This document shows positions 43,223 to 54,895 of a DNA stretch of 64,000 nt, one piece after another. Where the stretch lies: positions 76,772,153-76,836,152 of the forward strand of contig OY744532.1 in assembly GCA_963556195.1 (NCBI GenBank), in the 5' to 3' direction. The translations under genes were made by a program, and so were the position numbers. Each line of letters starts with the position of its first letter. Positions within the stretch are counted from its first letter, which is position 1. A model generated the notes under the pieces. The model was not told where the DNA came from and ran no database searches. It saw only the letters and a list, made by a program, of their open reading frames with translations. Source of the stretch: Sepiola atlantica (lineage: Eukaryota; Mollusca; Cephalopoda; Sepiida; Sepiolidae).

Positions 43223-43849
43223 ACAAAGAGAAAAAGTAAAATAAATTATAAAAAAAAAACCAAACCCCCCAAAAATCTTCAAACTTGCATTTTTGTGTCT
43301 TGATGCGTGTGTATATTCAGTGAACTGCTGGACACACCTAGCACAGAGACTCATCGTTCCATTCTATTTTTAGTTATGTTAAAATTGAAAAGGATGTTTG
43401 CCACATTAAAAACCGACCTTGTGTCCAACTCTGCGCTCATGGTAAGGCAAGTAAATAGGAACAAGTGGTGGTCTAAGTGACAACGAATCTCCCTCAGATT
43501 TTCAGCACTCTCCGCCTCTTTCGATAACATAAAATGATTTGTGATGTTTATCACAGCAGCCGGTTATCATTGATTTCTTGCTGACAACGATCGTTTCCAT
43601 TTCTCTGGAATTTGGCTGACACTAAGTCTCTCCGCACATTTCCAGTGGAGGTCTGGTTGATGCTTTCTCACTCCTCAGTCTTTCCACCTTCCTCTACCCA
43701 TCACGATCATTTTGTGTGGTGTAAACTGAGCCTAATGCCACCACATGTGTATGTTTTGGGCTGGTAATGTACGATTATATGTGTTCTTGTAGTTTCAGTT
43801 CCTTTGGGTTTGTGTTATATTCTTTCTATATATGGTTCGCATTCATTGG
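43223..43849. other. Unassigned
   Basis: No motif-bearing ORF. The words CTGACAACGATCGTTTCCAT (43580) and CTGGCAACGTTGGTCGTCTC (44400) show that 43560-43700 and 44380-44500 are two copies of one sequence, which continues into the LINE relics. Confidence 0.45.
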
Positions 43850-44200
43850 TTATGTGCGTTGCTTTCCAAATTCAAGGTTTTTCCTTAATATTTAATATTC
43901 AGCTGTTTTCATCAGTGTTGTGTGTTGTATGGTCTCAATCATCCCTTTGTTTTCAATTTCTTCTCGTTTTTTTCGAAGATTTTGGGACTGTTCCCAGTGC
44001 TCCTACAATTATTGGTATTATAGAGATTTTCTTGATGTTCCATATTCCTTTCAGTTCTTTGTCAAGTTCATGTATTTGCTTTGTTTTTCTGTTTCCTTGA
44101 TCACCCTGTGACCGGGGTTTTCCTTCTTGTTGACTATTATCATGTCCGATCTTCTTGCTTGGATGAGTTTGTCTGTTTGTACCTCCATGTCCCAAAGGAT
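43850..44200 (-). mobile_element. LINE RT C-terminal relic, copy 1
   Basis: Minus strand reads HELDKELKGIWNIKKISIIP then IIVGALGTVPKS, the strongly conserved IPIVVGALGTVP segment downstream of RT in a widespread LINE group. Open from 44195 to 43953 without a recognisable N-terminus. Confidence 0.7.
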
Positions 44201-44379
44201 TTTATGCTTTTCATTTTCCAATACTGTTATTATTATTATTTAGCTCACTAGGAGTTCTCACACAAGTCGTCATCAGTGGTGACAATAACCGGTTGTGTTT
44301 CCTGGAGTCTGAGTGACAGCAAGTCTCTCAGATTTCTAGTACTCTCCATCTCAAATGATTTTTGTGTCATTGCAACAGC

Positions 44380-45000
44380 TGCTTACCATTGATTTTTTGC
44401 TGGCAACGTTGGTCGTCTCTGGGATTTAGGTGGCAATGAGCCTCCACAAGGTCCCACCCTTCCAGTGGAGATCTGGTCAGTGCTCCCCCTTCCTGGTCTT
44501 TTCATCCTCCTTGACCCTTCAGTCATTTGTGTGGTATAAGCCGAGGTTGGTGCTATCACATTGTGTGTATGTATTTTTTTTCTTGGGGGGGGGGGGGCAA
44601 TTTATGAAATTTCTTGCAGTTTCAGTTCTTTGGTTCATGTGTTCTTTTTTATGTTTATATTTCTATTGCAACTTCTGGTTGGTTTCTGCATTCAAGGATT
44701 TTCCTTAAGATTTCAACTGTTTTCATCATTGCCGTCCATTCCAATTTCTCATCTTTTTTCCAGTTTTCTTTTGAGACTGCTTCTAGTGCTCCGACGATTA
44801 TTGGTATTACATTGACTTTCTTCATGTTCCATATCCCTTTCAGTTCTCTGGCAAGTTCCATGTATTTGCTTTGTTTTTCTGTTTTCTTGACCTTCACCCT
44901 GTTGTCTGCTGATACAGCAAAATCCATGATTTGGCAGTAAACTATTATGACATCTGGTCTCCTTCCTTGTGTGAGTTAATCTGTTTGTAGAAAAGGTAAA
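44380..45000 (-). mobile_element. LINE RT C-terminal relic, copy 2
   Basis: Minus strand reads RVKVKKTEKQSKYMELAREL, KGIWNMKKVNVIPIIVGALE and VEILRKILECRN (44927-44655), homologous to 43850-44200 in the same order, so the two are a direct duplication or adjacent insertions. A poly(G) run lies at 44585-44597. Confidence 0.7.
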
Positions 45001-45508
45001 GCCTGGGAGGAGGGATCTCCCGAGACTGAACAGAACCATATCTTAGTCCGACAGAGCGTGGCCAGAAGAAACCACAACAACAACCTACCCTCTGTCGGAC
45101 TGATTGTCGAGGCCGTATCTTCGACTTGGTACGAACCCTAACCCTATTCAAGCTGTGCGAGGTAAGCATTTAAGTATTTTTGACGGGCAGTATGCTAATA
45201 ATGTTATACCAAATTTAAACTGCTGCAAACTTTTGCAGCAAATTAATAATTCACTGGAGTTCATTTTTGTTGCTTTCTTTTTTATATTCAGGAAATTCCT
45301 GTTTCCTTTGTGCCATTTAAAATATATATATATATATATATATAAGAATAAAGACTTTTATCATTGGTCGCCTGCTGTTAAGTGACAGGAGAGTCAGGAA
45401 GGAACCTTTCCTACTTGCTTTAACCCCTCTCACCCCCCCCCCCCCCTCACTCTGCATATTTAATCTTTTCTGGCAAAGAAGCAGAATGTGAAGTTATCAT
45501 TTGTGAAC
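45001..45508. other. Unassigned; (TA)n at 45319-45342
   Basis: Contains GTCCGACAGAGCGTGG/CCTCTGTCGGACTGAT (45039-45105), a short inverted pair. Poly(C) at 45427-45446. No ORF with motif. Confidence 0.4.
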
Positions 45509-45885
45509 TTGGCCTTTTGGCTAAGATCAAAGTTTAGTATCTGTTCCGATGGATACTGCACCCCATAGACTGGTGTTGTCTTGGTCTTCGGGGCTTGATT
45601 TACACCGGTCTATGGGTCTGTCCTGTGCAGTTCTAGGAGGTCCACCCTCCTAGGCTTCGCCTCCCCTCTTTGGGGAGGAGTAAGTTTATTGCTTACTGTC
45701 TGAGGCGCCCTTACCGGGGAATGCCGACGGGGTTGCCCAGGCAATTTTTAATGGCCAGAGTGCTCACCTCTCGGGCGCTGGCTTTTCAAACCCCACTTTC
45801 CCGACCTGACCTTAGGTCACATCTTACTTGTGGGAGTAAGATAAAACTGGCCTTGTGCCTAACTCCTGGAGAGGAGTAAATAAAT
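45509..45885 (+). mobile_element. U2-headed SINE, plus copy
   Basis: Starts TTGGCCTTTTGGCTAAGATC, AAAGTTTAGTATCTGTTC: the first part of U2 snRNA (about nt 10-45), with one change in the branch-point-recognition word (TTTAGTA for GTGTAGTA). The body then has CCATAGACTGGTGTTGTC, TTTGGGGAGGAGTAAG, GAGGCGCCC, TACCGGGGAATGCC and the 3' extension GCCTAACTCCTGGAGAGGAG with (TAAA)n. No target duplication could be seen. The 69-codon ORF in it (MGRSKFIAYCLRRPYRG) is shared by other copies but lacks any start or family signal. Confidence 0.88.
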
Positions 45886-46000
45886 ACTCATTAAAAGTTC
45901 CATTAATTCTTTATTCATGAATTTATGAGTACATTTGCGATAATGGATATGGTCGCATCCTATGAAATCTGCTATGCTGAGTTCAAATTCAATTGGATCT

Positions 46001-46545
46001 TTTTTTTTTTAACGTAGTTCACCCCAAACAAGGCAGGCCGCCACTGTAGACGTAAGGGCTACTGAGAAAAAAGAAAAGGAAGAAGGTTGGGGGGGTGGAA
46101 ATCAACCTAAATTGGGATCTGCGCAGCGAGATGTCTGTTTACATTAGTTTTAAATTGCTGCATGTCAGTACTGTCGGGAAAACAGGGGGCAGGGAGGGAG
46201 TTCCAGAGTCCAGCAACACGAGGAAAGAAGCTATTTGAGTAGAAAGCTCTCCGGCATCTGGGGACCCCCACAGTGAATAGATCGGATTTAGTTGATTGTC
46301 GAGTTGGTCTAGTGAACTTACGTTTAGGGGGCACCAGAGTAGCCAATTCATTGGAGCACAATCCATTGAAGTATTTGTAAAACAAGCACAAGGATGCTAC
46401 ATTGCGGCGATGGGACAGGGACTGGAGCTTGGTTGACAGTGAGGGACCTATTAGGTTGGCGACTCTTTTTTGGACCTTGTCAAGGAGGGAGAAACTAGTA
46501 GATGATGCACCAGCCCAGATGTGGCAACAATACTCCATGCATTTA
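46001..46545 (-). mobile_element. Jockey-like LINE, 3' 540 bp
   Basis: Minus strand is open from 46538 to 46107: MEYCCHIWAGASSTSFSLLD, KVQKRVANLIGPSLST, SLSHRRNVASLCLFYKYFNG, VPRCRRAFYSNSFFPRVAGL. This is the C-terminal end of the RT protein of this LINE, with a normal stop at 46107. The T run at 46001-46010 is the poly(A) tail. Truncated upstream of 46540, where a different LINE abuts. It is the best-preserved copy of this family in the window. Confidence 0.85.
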
Positions 46546-46990
46546 TTGTGATGATCATCATCGACTTAACGTCTGTTTACATGCTGGCATGTGTTGGACG
46601 GCTTTAAGAAATTGACTTCCAAACTAACCTATCTCTGGCCAGGTTTTTATTTACCCCTCTTTCCCTCAAGTCAATTCTTATCACTTCCTCCCATGTTTTC
46701 TTTGGCCTGCCTCTTTGAATGGAACCTGCTACCTTAACTGTTCTACATCTACTAACTGTCCATTCTTTCAACGTGGTCGTACTATCGAAGTCTCCTGTTC
46801 TGCACACATTTTCCTATGCTATCCAGATAAATTTTCCTCTGAGGTCATGAGAACTAAGTCTATCTCTAGGATTCACATTACGCATTACTAACCACTCATT
46901 TGCCCCAGTTTACGCAAAGCCCCACCAGAAACCTTTCTTGGCACTCTCTCAAAAGCTTCTAAACACACTAATACTATTGAAAAAGTTACA
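46546..46990 (-). mobile_element. LINE (RTE-like) with internal deletion
   Basis: Minus strand: the tail GRPKKTWEEVIRIDLRERGV then NKNLARDRLVWKSIS is open at 46807-46604. Upstream, RT-derived GGGCTTTGCGTAAAC-like sequence (46925) joins directly to the C-terminal segment, skipping the YADD region. The 3' end with CATCATC (46550-46560) is the reverse of the GATGATG tail. Confidence 0.8.
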
Positions 46991-47620
46991 ATCTTCTCTC
47001 TGTTAAAATAGCAACATGTATTCAATGAATCGTATACAATGAATCATTTACAGTTGGTATTGTACTTAGGCATGAAATGATCCCAAAAGGGTTGATATGC
47101 CGTAAACAGACAAACCAAACCAATTAATCATTTGGGCATTAAATGATTAAAAAAATGGTTGATATACCATAAAATAAAATTTAAAAAACAACAATGAATC
47201 ATCTACGTCTGGGCTGGCACACCAGCCATTATTAGCCTCTCTCTTTTGGGCAGGGTGCAAAAAAGTATTTCTAACCCAATAGGCCATGCACTGACTGCCA
47301 AGCTCCAGCCCCTGTGCATCACTGCTGCTCAACTCCCCACTCAGATTGCTCCTTCCCTATTAATCTGGCTCCTATCACAGTAGCTTCTTATGCTTCAGTA
47401 GCAATGTGCCGCCTTTGAAGTGAATGAGAGTAAAAAATAAGTAAAATAGGGATTTTGTTTTCACATAAAAAAAATCTAAAAGTGGTTGATATGCGATAAA
47501 GTAAACAAACTCTAAACCAAGCAAATCCATCAGTTACGTTTGCATGAAAGAAATATTCAAAACAAAGATAACCAACAGAACATGTCTGTTGCTTCTAATG
47601 AAACCTGAAGATTGCTTCCT

Positions 47621-47621
<1 letters not shown>
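46991..47621. other. Unassigned
   Basis: GGTTGATATGCCGTAAACAG (47092) and GGTTGATATACCATAAAATA (47157) are inverted pieces of the repeat at 34787. CATTTACAGTTGG and similar words do not form an ORF. Confidence 0.45.

Positions 47622-47672
<51 letters not shown>
47622..47672. repeat. (AC)n microsatellite
   Basis: About 25 AC units. Confidence 0.97.
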
Positions 47673-47674
<2 letters not shown>

Positions 47675-47843
47675 TTCCAAACAAGCACATACTACTTTTT
47701 CGACTCTCTACCTCCACTTCTAATAGCTATGACTCTGCCACTGGGCTACTATCAGTTCTCTTAGATTCTTGTCCTACTGTATAATTCAGTTTTTCCCACC
47801 TTACTAATATTTTATCTTCTAATTTAATTTAATTTCCTTAGTT

Positions 47844-48180
47844 TTCCCTCTCTCGCTCTTGCGCTCTCTCGCTCTTGCTCTCACTTTCACTCTCGCTCTC
47901 TCGCCCTCTCGCCCTCTCGCTCTCTCGCCCTCTCGCTCTCTCGCTCTCTCGCCCTCTCGCCCTCTCGCCCTCTCGCTCTCTCGCTCTCTCGCTCTCTCGC
48001 TCTCGCCCTCTCTCGCTCTCGCCCTCTCACCCTCTCGCCCTCTCACCCTCTCACTCTCGCTCTCTTGCTCTCTCGCTTTTGCTCTCACTTTCACTCTCTC
48101 ACTATCGCTCTTGCTCGCTCTCACACTCTCGCTCTCTATCTCTATCTCTCGCTTTCTCTCTATTTCACACACTTTCTCTC
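47844..48180. repeat. TCTCGC/CCTCTCGC minisatellite
   Basis: Alternating CTCTCGCC and CTCTCGCT hexamer/octamer units. The 109-125-codon ORFs on both strands (Ser/Leu or Arg/Glu rich) are repeat artefacts. Confidence 0.95.
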
Positions 48181-48461
48181 TGCTATGACAAACATTTTAA
48201 ATGCTTTTTAAAGCTACCAACCGACCATCCTTTTGAAGAAATAAATATATAAACGATTTGCGAAAATCATAGTGCGTCAAAATTATTATTACGGCTCTAT
48301 TTAAAAAAATATCGAGCACTCTATTTTCACTACAAAAAGAAAATACGTCTAACTCACTACTTAAATATGCACATGTATAGTGGGGGACTGGCCAGGTTGT
48401 TAGCTTTCCTGTAAACAAGTATGACCCGATGAAGTGGGCCCCCTATATCCAATAAAAAATG

Positions 48462-48910
48462 TTACAAACACCTCCCCTCTTAGATACGTGGACGTTCGTA
48501 AACATAGCTCGTGTCTCCCACGTTCAAGTCACCAATCCTCTGTGACTGAGGCAATCATTCCACGATCGTTTCCAGAGGTGAATACTCGCTGAAATTTAAG
48601 TTGGACGCAACCACACATAGAAAAGAATTCGAAGAAAGGACCTTTTATTGGGCCGTTGTCATTGTCTTCGCTTCTGCTACGGATCTTTTGGGCCCCTAAT
48701 TTATCGTTAATGTTAAGCCATTCTCTACACGTGGTGTTCGCCTCACAAAGCTCCCAACCGACTGCCTACCCTTCTTACCCCCCCCCTCTCTCTCTTCCTG
48801 TCATGTGACGTCGCGTCCGTTTCCAGTACACGGCAGGGTCGAGATGACATTGAATGCACTCGCTGACCCGATGACCCTGGTGTCTGTTCATATCAACGGT
48901 GGCCTGTGAA
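48462..48910 (-). mobile_element. Possible LTR
   Basis: GC-richer than its surroundings. On the minus strand it has CCCAATAAAAGG (polyadenylation-like) and ends GTTTGTAACA next to a T-rich segment. It includes TGACGTCGCG-like and CACGTG words. No matching partner or target duplication was found, so the LTR call is weak. Confidence 0.3.
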
Positions 48911-49500
48911 CCTAAATCACGAGATGAATACTAACAAACTATTACTTAGTATTTAACAAAAAGGCAATAAAGAAACAAATACACACAAATGTTTTAGTAA
49001 TAAACGGGGGATAATAATAACGTGAAAACAGATAACTGGACACACATAAGCAGTGCATGAAAAAGAATCCGGAAATGGGGGATGATTTTATTTTTTTTGT
49101 TATTATAATTACTACCATTGCACACACATATATGCAAATATATTTGATGGTAACTTGTGATATTGATGATCGTATAGCTATATGCTGTTACTAGGAATGT
49201 GACATTTGGTATGGATGATATCCGAACTATGCTGATAGCCATGAGAACATCAGTACTTATATTATTTATTTTTATAAAGGAGCTCTAAGAGAGCACTTAC
49301 TGAAATAAGATCTAAATCATAGGTAAATCTCTCTCTTTCTTCCTCTCTCCCTCTCCATATATATATATATATATATATATAATTAATTATTAAAGACAAT
49401 ATATGTATTATCATATATCATCAGATCCTTTTACTTTGTAGTCTCCTTTGAAGATTCAGCTCAATGTTTGTCAATTATTGATAACAGAGCAAAATATAGA
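48911..49500. other. No feature except (TA)n at 49358-49382
   Basis: A/T-rich; ORFs short and without motif. Confidence 0.5.
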
Positions 49501-49887
49501 ACAGTTTTTTTATTATATTCCAATAACCATGGTTTGTTTTATTACTTTTATTTTTATTTTTTTCACATTTCCAAAAATTCCAAATTTCTGTGAGATATAT
49601 TTAACGCTCCGTTTCATTTGTTTTGTGCCAAACAACATTTGTATGTCAATATCGTCTCTGCGACAAGACACTCTAATCTAAGAACTCTTATTATTTGTGA
49701 ACTTTTTCTGATGATTTTGTAGTGTTGCAGAGACGATATTGACATACAAATGTTGTTTGGCACAAAACAAATGAAACGGACCGTTAAATATATCTCACAG
49801 AAATTTGGAATTTTTGGAAATGTGAAAAAAATAAAAATAAAAGTAATAAAACAAACCATAGTTATTGGAATATAATAAAAAAACTGT
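49501..49887. repeat. Near-perfect inverted repeat, 165-bp arms, 57-bp loop
   Basis: Left arm 49501-49665 begins ACAGTTTTTTTATTATATTC and right arm 49723-49887 is its reverse complement with only a few mismatches (for example GCTCCGTT against AACGGTCC, CCATGG against CCATAG). Each strand has a long open frame through an arm reading YYIPITMVCFITFIFIFFTF, identical in both, which is a consequence of the symmetry. The loop is about 49666-49722. Confidence 0.95.
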
Positions 49888-50590
49888 GTAGCGGCCACAG
49901 ACTGTGGGCTCAGTGTAATGAGTTCGAGTTCTGTCAGGGCTACTGCATCCTCACTTTCACTAATACCTTTGTAAAAGGTATGACTCCATATATCCGTCCT
50001 TTAACTATGGATTAAATAATAGGGCAGACTTCACTCTCAAGTCTTGTTTGTGCAACTAGTCCAGGAGATGGAAAACTCCAAAATAACACCAGTCTTTCTC
50101 TGCTTATCCCAGCATTTTTTCCAGTCGTTCTGAACTTGTCCTTTCCACTGGACTCTAGCAATGCCGGTTCAGGGAAGGTGCAGCTGAGGCTTGTGTAACC
50201 CTTGCTTCGTTATAGACTCCATGCGCAGTCACCTTTACAGGGAGTATCCATTGTCTCTGGAAACTGAAAGGAGGCTTTTCTTTTTCTATATGAATAGTTT
50301 GAATGAAAAATGTGATAAATCCAATTTATTTAAATTATGACATTAAAACCATAAAAAGAACGAATATATTAATTCTAGACGTCGACTAAATTATAGTTTT
50401 ATTTTTAATTCAAAGCAAAAAGAATTTTGTGAAATATGATTTTGGGTGTCTGGTCGAGTGTTGAAATGCAACACTTTTTGGAGTGATAGTTTCAAAATTT
50501 GCAAAATGGCGTTCATCGTGTTTTGCATTCGGACTTCTTCTTCTTTCATGTGAATCTGATGATTCTCGTGTTGGCATTAGTTTCCGCAAT
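49888..50590. other. Unassigned; SINE-like head near 49890
   Basis: GTGTAGCGGCCACAGACTGT then GAGTTCGAGTTCTG (49886-49938) resembles a B box, possibly another tRNA-derived SINE. The remainder is without motif. Confidence 0.35.
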
Positions 50591-50765
50591 GTTTTTCTAG
50601 TTAGAAATCTTTCCGGAAAGATATCGGGTACTTACGGCAAGGACCACGAGAAGGTTGCCAACATCCCTAAGTGAAAGTAGTACTGTGGAACCGACTGGAT
50701 TCGAACTTGGAACACCCAGGTCTTCAGTCCGTGTCGTTATCCACTTAACCACCGTCATAGAACAT
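50591..50765 (-). mobile_element. tRNA-derived SINE, minus copy
   Basis: Reverse complement: GGTGGTTAAGTGGATAACGA (A-box region) and GTTCGAATCC (50698-50707), then the body GGTTCCACAGTACTACTTTC and GGATGTTGGCAACC. It matches 11418-11640. It abuts the foldback at 50775. Confidence 0.75.
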
Positions 50766-50774
50766 GGATAGAAA

Positions 50775-51205
50775 TGTTTACTTGTATTATTTGGATGTTA
50801 TTCTCACAACGTTTCGGCCGATGTAACCTACGACCTTCTTCAGGAACTTGAGAAACTATACTAAATTTCGAACTGAACCCTTTAGTTAATCCACAGGGGG
50901 TAGATTGTTCTCGTTTTGTCAGCCATGATCGGGTAGAAGTATTGAGTGATTTTTATTTTATTCTTAGTTAGTATCGCCTCTAGTGAGGATTGAACCTTCA
51001 ACCTCCAAAAGACAGCCACTTAGAACTGATTGTCATTTAGTGCCTTTATCCGGTGCGCCACATGTCCATGTGTCCAATTTCGAAATTCTGTATAGATTCC
51101 CCAGTTTGAAAAGATACATCTGAAGAAGGTCGGATGTTACATCGGCCAAAACGTTGTGAGAATAACATTCAAGATGAGAATAGTAGTCTAAATAATCCAA
51201 ATTAT
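50775..51205. mobile_element. Foldback unit with Penelope-like ends, copy 2
   Basis: The left end (minus) CTGAAGA at 50837-50843 and the right end (plus) CTGAAGA at 51120-51126 are inverted copies (GTCGGATGTTACATCGGCC), each followed by CAAAACGTTGTGAGAATAAC-like sequence. Both fit CUGANGA and have a GGTCG/CGGCC hairpin, but an extra A and a poor stem III. A second tRNA-like box on the minus strand (GGTTGAAGGTTCAATCC, about 50985-51003) lies between. Same structure as 11330-11945. Confidence 0.6.
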
Positions 51206-51609
51206 CAATCCTCATCTCAAAAATTCTAATAGAAAAATGTTTACATGCTGGTCAATCACAATTGGAACAGAGTTTAATCTGAAAGGATCTTTCAAATAAT
51301 TTTATTATCCCCTCCCTCCCTCCCTCTCTCATAATCTATCATGGAAGTGGGTTGGTCTGTGCGGTACAGAGAGTTGAGAGGGGAAAATGTTTGGATTAAA
51401 AATAGTTTGTTTTTTTTAATAAAAAAAATATTCTGCGCCTTGAAATGTCCTCATCCGGTCGAGTAGCCATTTTTGTCCAACGAAACTTCCTTGGTCAAGA
51501 CATAGCAAATTGGCTCACCGTTTTTGTACATTCTAGCATTAACTTTTATTGTTTTAAAACAACAAAAACAATCTGACCATAAACGATGAAGGTACGTTTG
51601 TAATGAAAA
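51206..51609. other. Unassigned
   Basis: No motif. Confidence 0.45.
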
Positions 51610-52140
51610 CTGAATTTCTCGTTTTTTTTTCTTTTCGTTTACTTTTCTTTAATATTTTCTTAACACATTTTTTTATTTCACTTTCATCTTTTGTTAGTTT
51701 CGTCATTTAAAAAAAAAATTTTTACTTTTTTTTTTTTACTTTTTTCTATTTTACTTTTTTATTTTACCTTTTTTATTTTCTTTATTTTATTTTTTCTTTA
51801 TTTTATTTTTCCATTTTTATTCATTTATTTCTTTCAACTTTTTTTCATTCGTTTTCTCATTTTTTTTCTTTTCTTTTTAATTATTTTTCTCACTTATATT
51901 TCATCTTTCTGATTTTCTAAATTTAATTTTTTAAAATTATTTATTCGTTCCTACTTTCATTTTTTTTTACTCTTTTTCTCTTCTCATTTTTATTTTCTCA
52001 TTCTTTTTCTTAATCTTTTTTCTTTTTTTCATTCTTTTTGCTCATTCTTTTTTTTTTGCTCATTTTCTTTTATTTCCCATTCTCTTTTATTTCTCTTTTT
52101 TTCTTCTCATTCTTTTTTTTTCTCATTTTTTTCTCATTCT
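51610..52140. repeat. T-rich low-complexity tract
   Basis: Runs of TTTTTC and TTTTATTT. The ORFs that read poly-Phe/Leu are artefacts. Confidence 0.9.
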
Positions 52141-52650
52141 ACCCCACTTCTCCCCTTCACTCCATGAAGTTCCCACCAGTCAAAATTCTTTTCATTTGGC
52201 ATTTGTTTCGGAATTTAAACGAGTGAAGTTTTATAAATATTTAAACTCCATATTACTATTTTTAGATTCTAAAGGAAACACAACCAATCTTTTTATTCAT
52301 GTAGAGCTGAGTCACTAAAATAATAACTTACACTTAATCATTTCATAATTTAATAAATAACACACATAATTTAATAAATGTTCCAAATTTGTTTAAAAAA
52401 ACATCTTTATTCATACAATTGTTTCTGCCCTTTTCAAAACATTTTTTCTTGATAATAATTCAAGATGTTTTCAAAAAGCTTTCTCAGTGAATTTGTATCT
52501 CCTTTAATAATGGGTTTAATTTGATAGAAGCTAACATTAATTTTTAGAGTGTCTTTTACTATTATACTATTGTGTTATTTATCTAGTTAATGATGTAACT
52601 AGGAATTTTTTTCTTGGTTTGCTTTGAAAAAAAAAAATGTAAATAAGTGA
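52141..52650. other. A/T-rich, no feature seen
   Basis: No ORF or RNA signal. Confidence 0.5.
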
Positions 52651-53062
52651 AATCGTCATCATCATCAGTTTAACGTCCGTTTTACATGCTGGCATGCGTT
52701 GGACGGTTTTAAGAAATTGACTTCCAAAAAAATCATATCTCTATCCAGATATTTATTTATACTTTTCTTCAGATACATTATTATAACTTCCTACCATGTT
52801 TTTCTTGGCCTTCTCCTGTGAACTGAACCTGCTACATCTACTAACCCAAGAACTCTCATCCATTCTTTCAACATGGCCATACCATCAAAGTCTACCCTTT
52901 TGCACACATCTCCCTTCATTGTCCAGATTTAACCTTCCTCTGAGGTCATTAGTACTAAGCCTGTCTTAAGACTCATATTACACATCCATCGTATTATTCT
53001 CATATCATTTCTCTCCATGCAACGCATGTCCTCAACCTTCACTGGCCAGATTTCACTAACAT
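52651..53062 (-). mobile_element. LINE (RTE-like) 3' 410 bp
   Basis: Plus-strand start CGTCATCATCATCAGTTTAA is the reverse of the GATGATG tail. Minus strand reads WPVKVEDMRCMERNDMRIIR and WMCNMSLKTG (53060-52950). It is cut by the TA tract at 53071. Confidence 0.8.
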
Positions 53063-53067
53063 ACATT

Positions 53068-53070
<3 letters not shown>

Positions 53071-53103
<33 letters not shown>

Positions 53104-53132
53104 CATGTATGTATATATATATATATATATAT
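53071..53132. repeat. (TA)n with ACATACATGTATGT centre
   Basis: Two TA runs around a short palindrome. Confidence 0.9.
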
Positions 53133-53620
53133 TCGGTTCGCGTCGAAGCTTTTTACTTTCATTTTTGTTTTGCATTTTTTTTTTTTATCAAATAATATTT
53201 TTTTGGACCAAGTTATTCTTTTTAAAATAGGTTTTTGACAGATAAATTTAATTTTTATTGTATCGTTTGTTCATCAATTAAAATGGCTGACTTTTTTACG
53301 AGGAAACCGAAATGCATTCTGGTGGATTTAATTTTGTAATAAAAATTATTTAAAAAAAAAATATTTTTAGAAAGTTCGTTTTAGTATTTTTTATTTAAAT
53401 ATATATTCGATTAATGGTAAAAAGAAATGAAACACGCACACCCACATGAGAAGTGGTCACATAATCTAATTAACAGATGATGGAATTTGTGGGTGAGTTC
53501 TGATGTTTAAAAATGTTTATATACATATATTAACTAAATAAAGTGTCAATCAAAAAACACTGCTATACATCACACACACACACATCCCTATTTATATAAA
53601 GTTAAGTATGTGTATATGCT
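53133..53620. other. A/T-rich, no feature seen
   Basis: A (CA)n run is at 53571-53583. Otherwise no motif. Confidence 0.45.
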
Positions 53621-54160
53621 TGTATATTGGTATGTACAGGATTCACTCCTAAATCGATCATTATGAACTTTAGAACATAGGTGTAAGGGGTGGTAATCTG
53701 GGCTATATTTAGTTTAATTTAGTTTTATGAAAAAGGGGTAATAAGTGGGTGGAAGTTCTTCATAAAAATTCAGATACCTTCAATTTTTGTGAAATCTTAA
53801 TAGGTATTAGACCTCAATTAATAAATATTCTCCAAATTTCAGTTTCTTTGGGGCATTTTTAAGTGTTTTTAGGGGCCATAATATGGGCACAACCTCCTAT
53901 TTGAAAGTTCAAATATTTCAGATTTGCACTGAATTTGGTCCATAGTAATTAGACACCAATTAAGCAAGATTCCCTGAATTTCAATTTCTTCTTAAGACCC
54001 GTTAAGCTTAAGCCTTAAATTTGAGACATTTTCTAGAATCAAAATCATGTAATAGATTTTGATCAAAATTGGAATGTGGATCCTAGATATAAAGTTTAGT
54101 AGCATTATATTATATCTTGATAGACAACAAATAAGAGAAAGTGGGATAACTGAAAACAAA
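53621..54160 (+). repeat. Dispersed repeat, Helitron-like family copy A
   Basis: TGGGCTATATTTAGTTTAAT, AGGGGCCATAATATGGGCAC, GAATTTGGTCCATAG and AGCAAGATTCCCTGAATTTC are shared with 57086-57681 and 61851-62263. The 3' Helitron-type terminus is missing here. Confidence 0.6.
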
Positions 54161-54895
54161 ATAAAGTATGTATATGTGTGTAAAATGTATATTGAGGGGT
54201 CATAGGATGCAAGAAGTAGAAATATGATGGTATTAAGATGGAAGACAAAAACGAAGTGATTTTTCTTTAATAGTAAGTCTTATTTGATTCCATGATAAAT
54301 GCCAGTATACTGAAATCATATGCCCTTAATGGGGTTAAGATTAAAATTCATATACACTAAGTGTACAAAAGCAAGGAAATGCCTCAATACAATGGTCATT
54401 TTTAAGGTTTTTTGGAATTTTCTGGAAAACTAAGGTATATGGTAAACTGAAATTAAAATACCATCAACTAGACCCTAGAATCTCTATCCCTGTCAAAAAT
54501 CAGCTGAATCCATCAAATAGTTGATGAGATACAGGGTGGCACACACGTACGTACACACAGATAACATGATTTCATGATTGAACTTTCTGGATCTCTGGGT
54601 TGCCTTGACTCATGATGCTGAAATTCTACACACTTATAGAACCTATCAAATAAAAATTTTGTGCAAAGTTTTAACTAATTTGGTTTATTGGTTTTTGAGT
54701 TATGATTAATCAAAGAAATGAGATTTCTAGCATTGGCCATTCTTGAAGTCTATTAAAGTCTCGCGCCTCCTTTGATTTAGTCTCAACTTCTACACAGTGA
54801 TTTAGTGTGTGTAACCGTGTTCCACAATATATTTCGAGGTAAGACCTCTTTATCAAATGTAAGTGTTTCAAATCTCCTAAACAAAATTCACTGCC
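54161..54895. other. Unassigned
   Basis: No motif-bearing ORF; the minus frame leading into the LINE piece at 54896 is open by chance. Confidence 0.4.

Noticed and set aside
45670..45879. 69-codon ORF MGRSKFIAYCLRRPYRG, also in minus orientation at 59855-60064
   Set aside because: It recurs because the SINE recurs; the frame is changed in other copies (9401, 23997) and has no start context.
47819..48252. 109-125-codon ORFs in the TCTCGC tract
   Set aside because: Repeat artefacts on both strands.
49448..49898. Two hydrophobic ORFs reading YYIPITMVCFITF
   Set aside because: Mirror images produced by the 165-bp inverted repeat.
51691..52226. Membrane-protein-like poly-Phe ORFs
   Set aside because: Low-complexity T-rich DNA.
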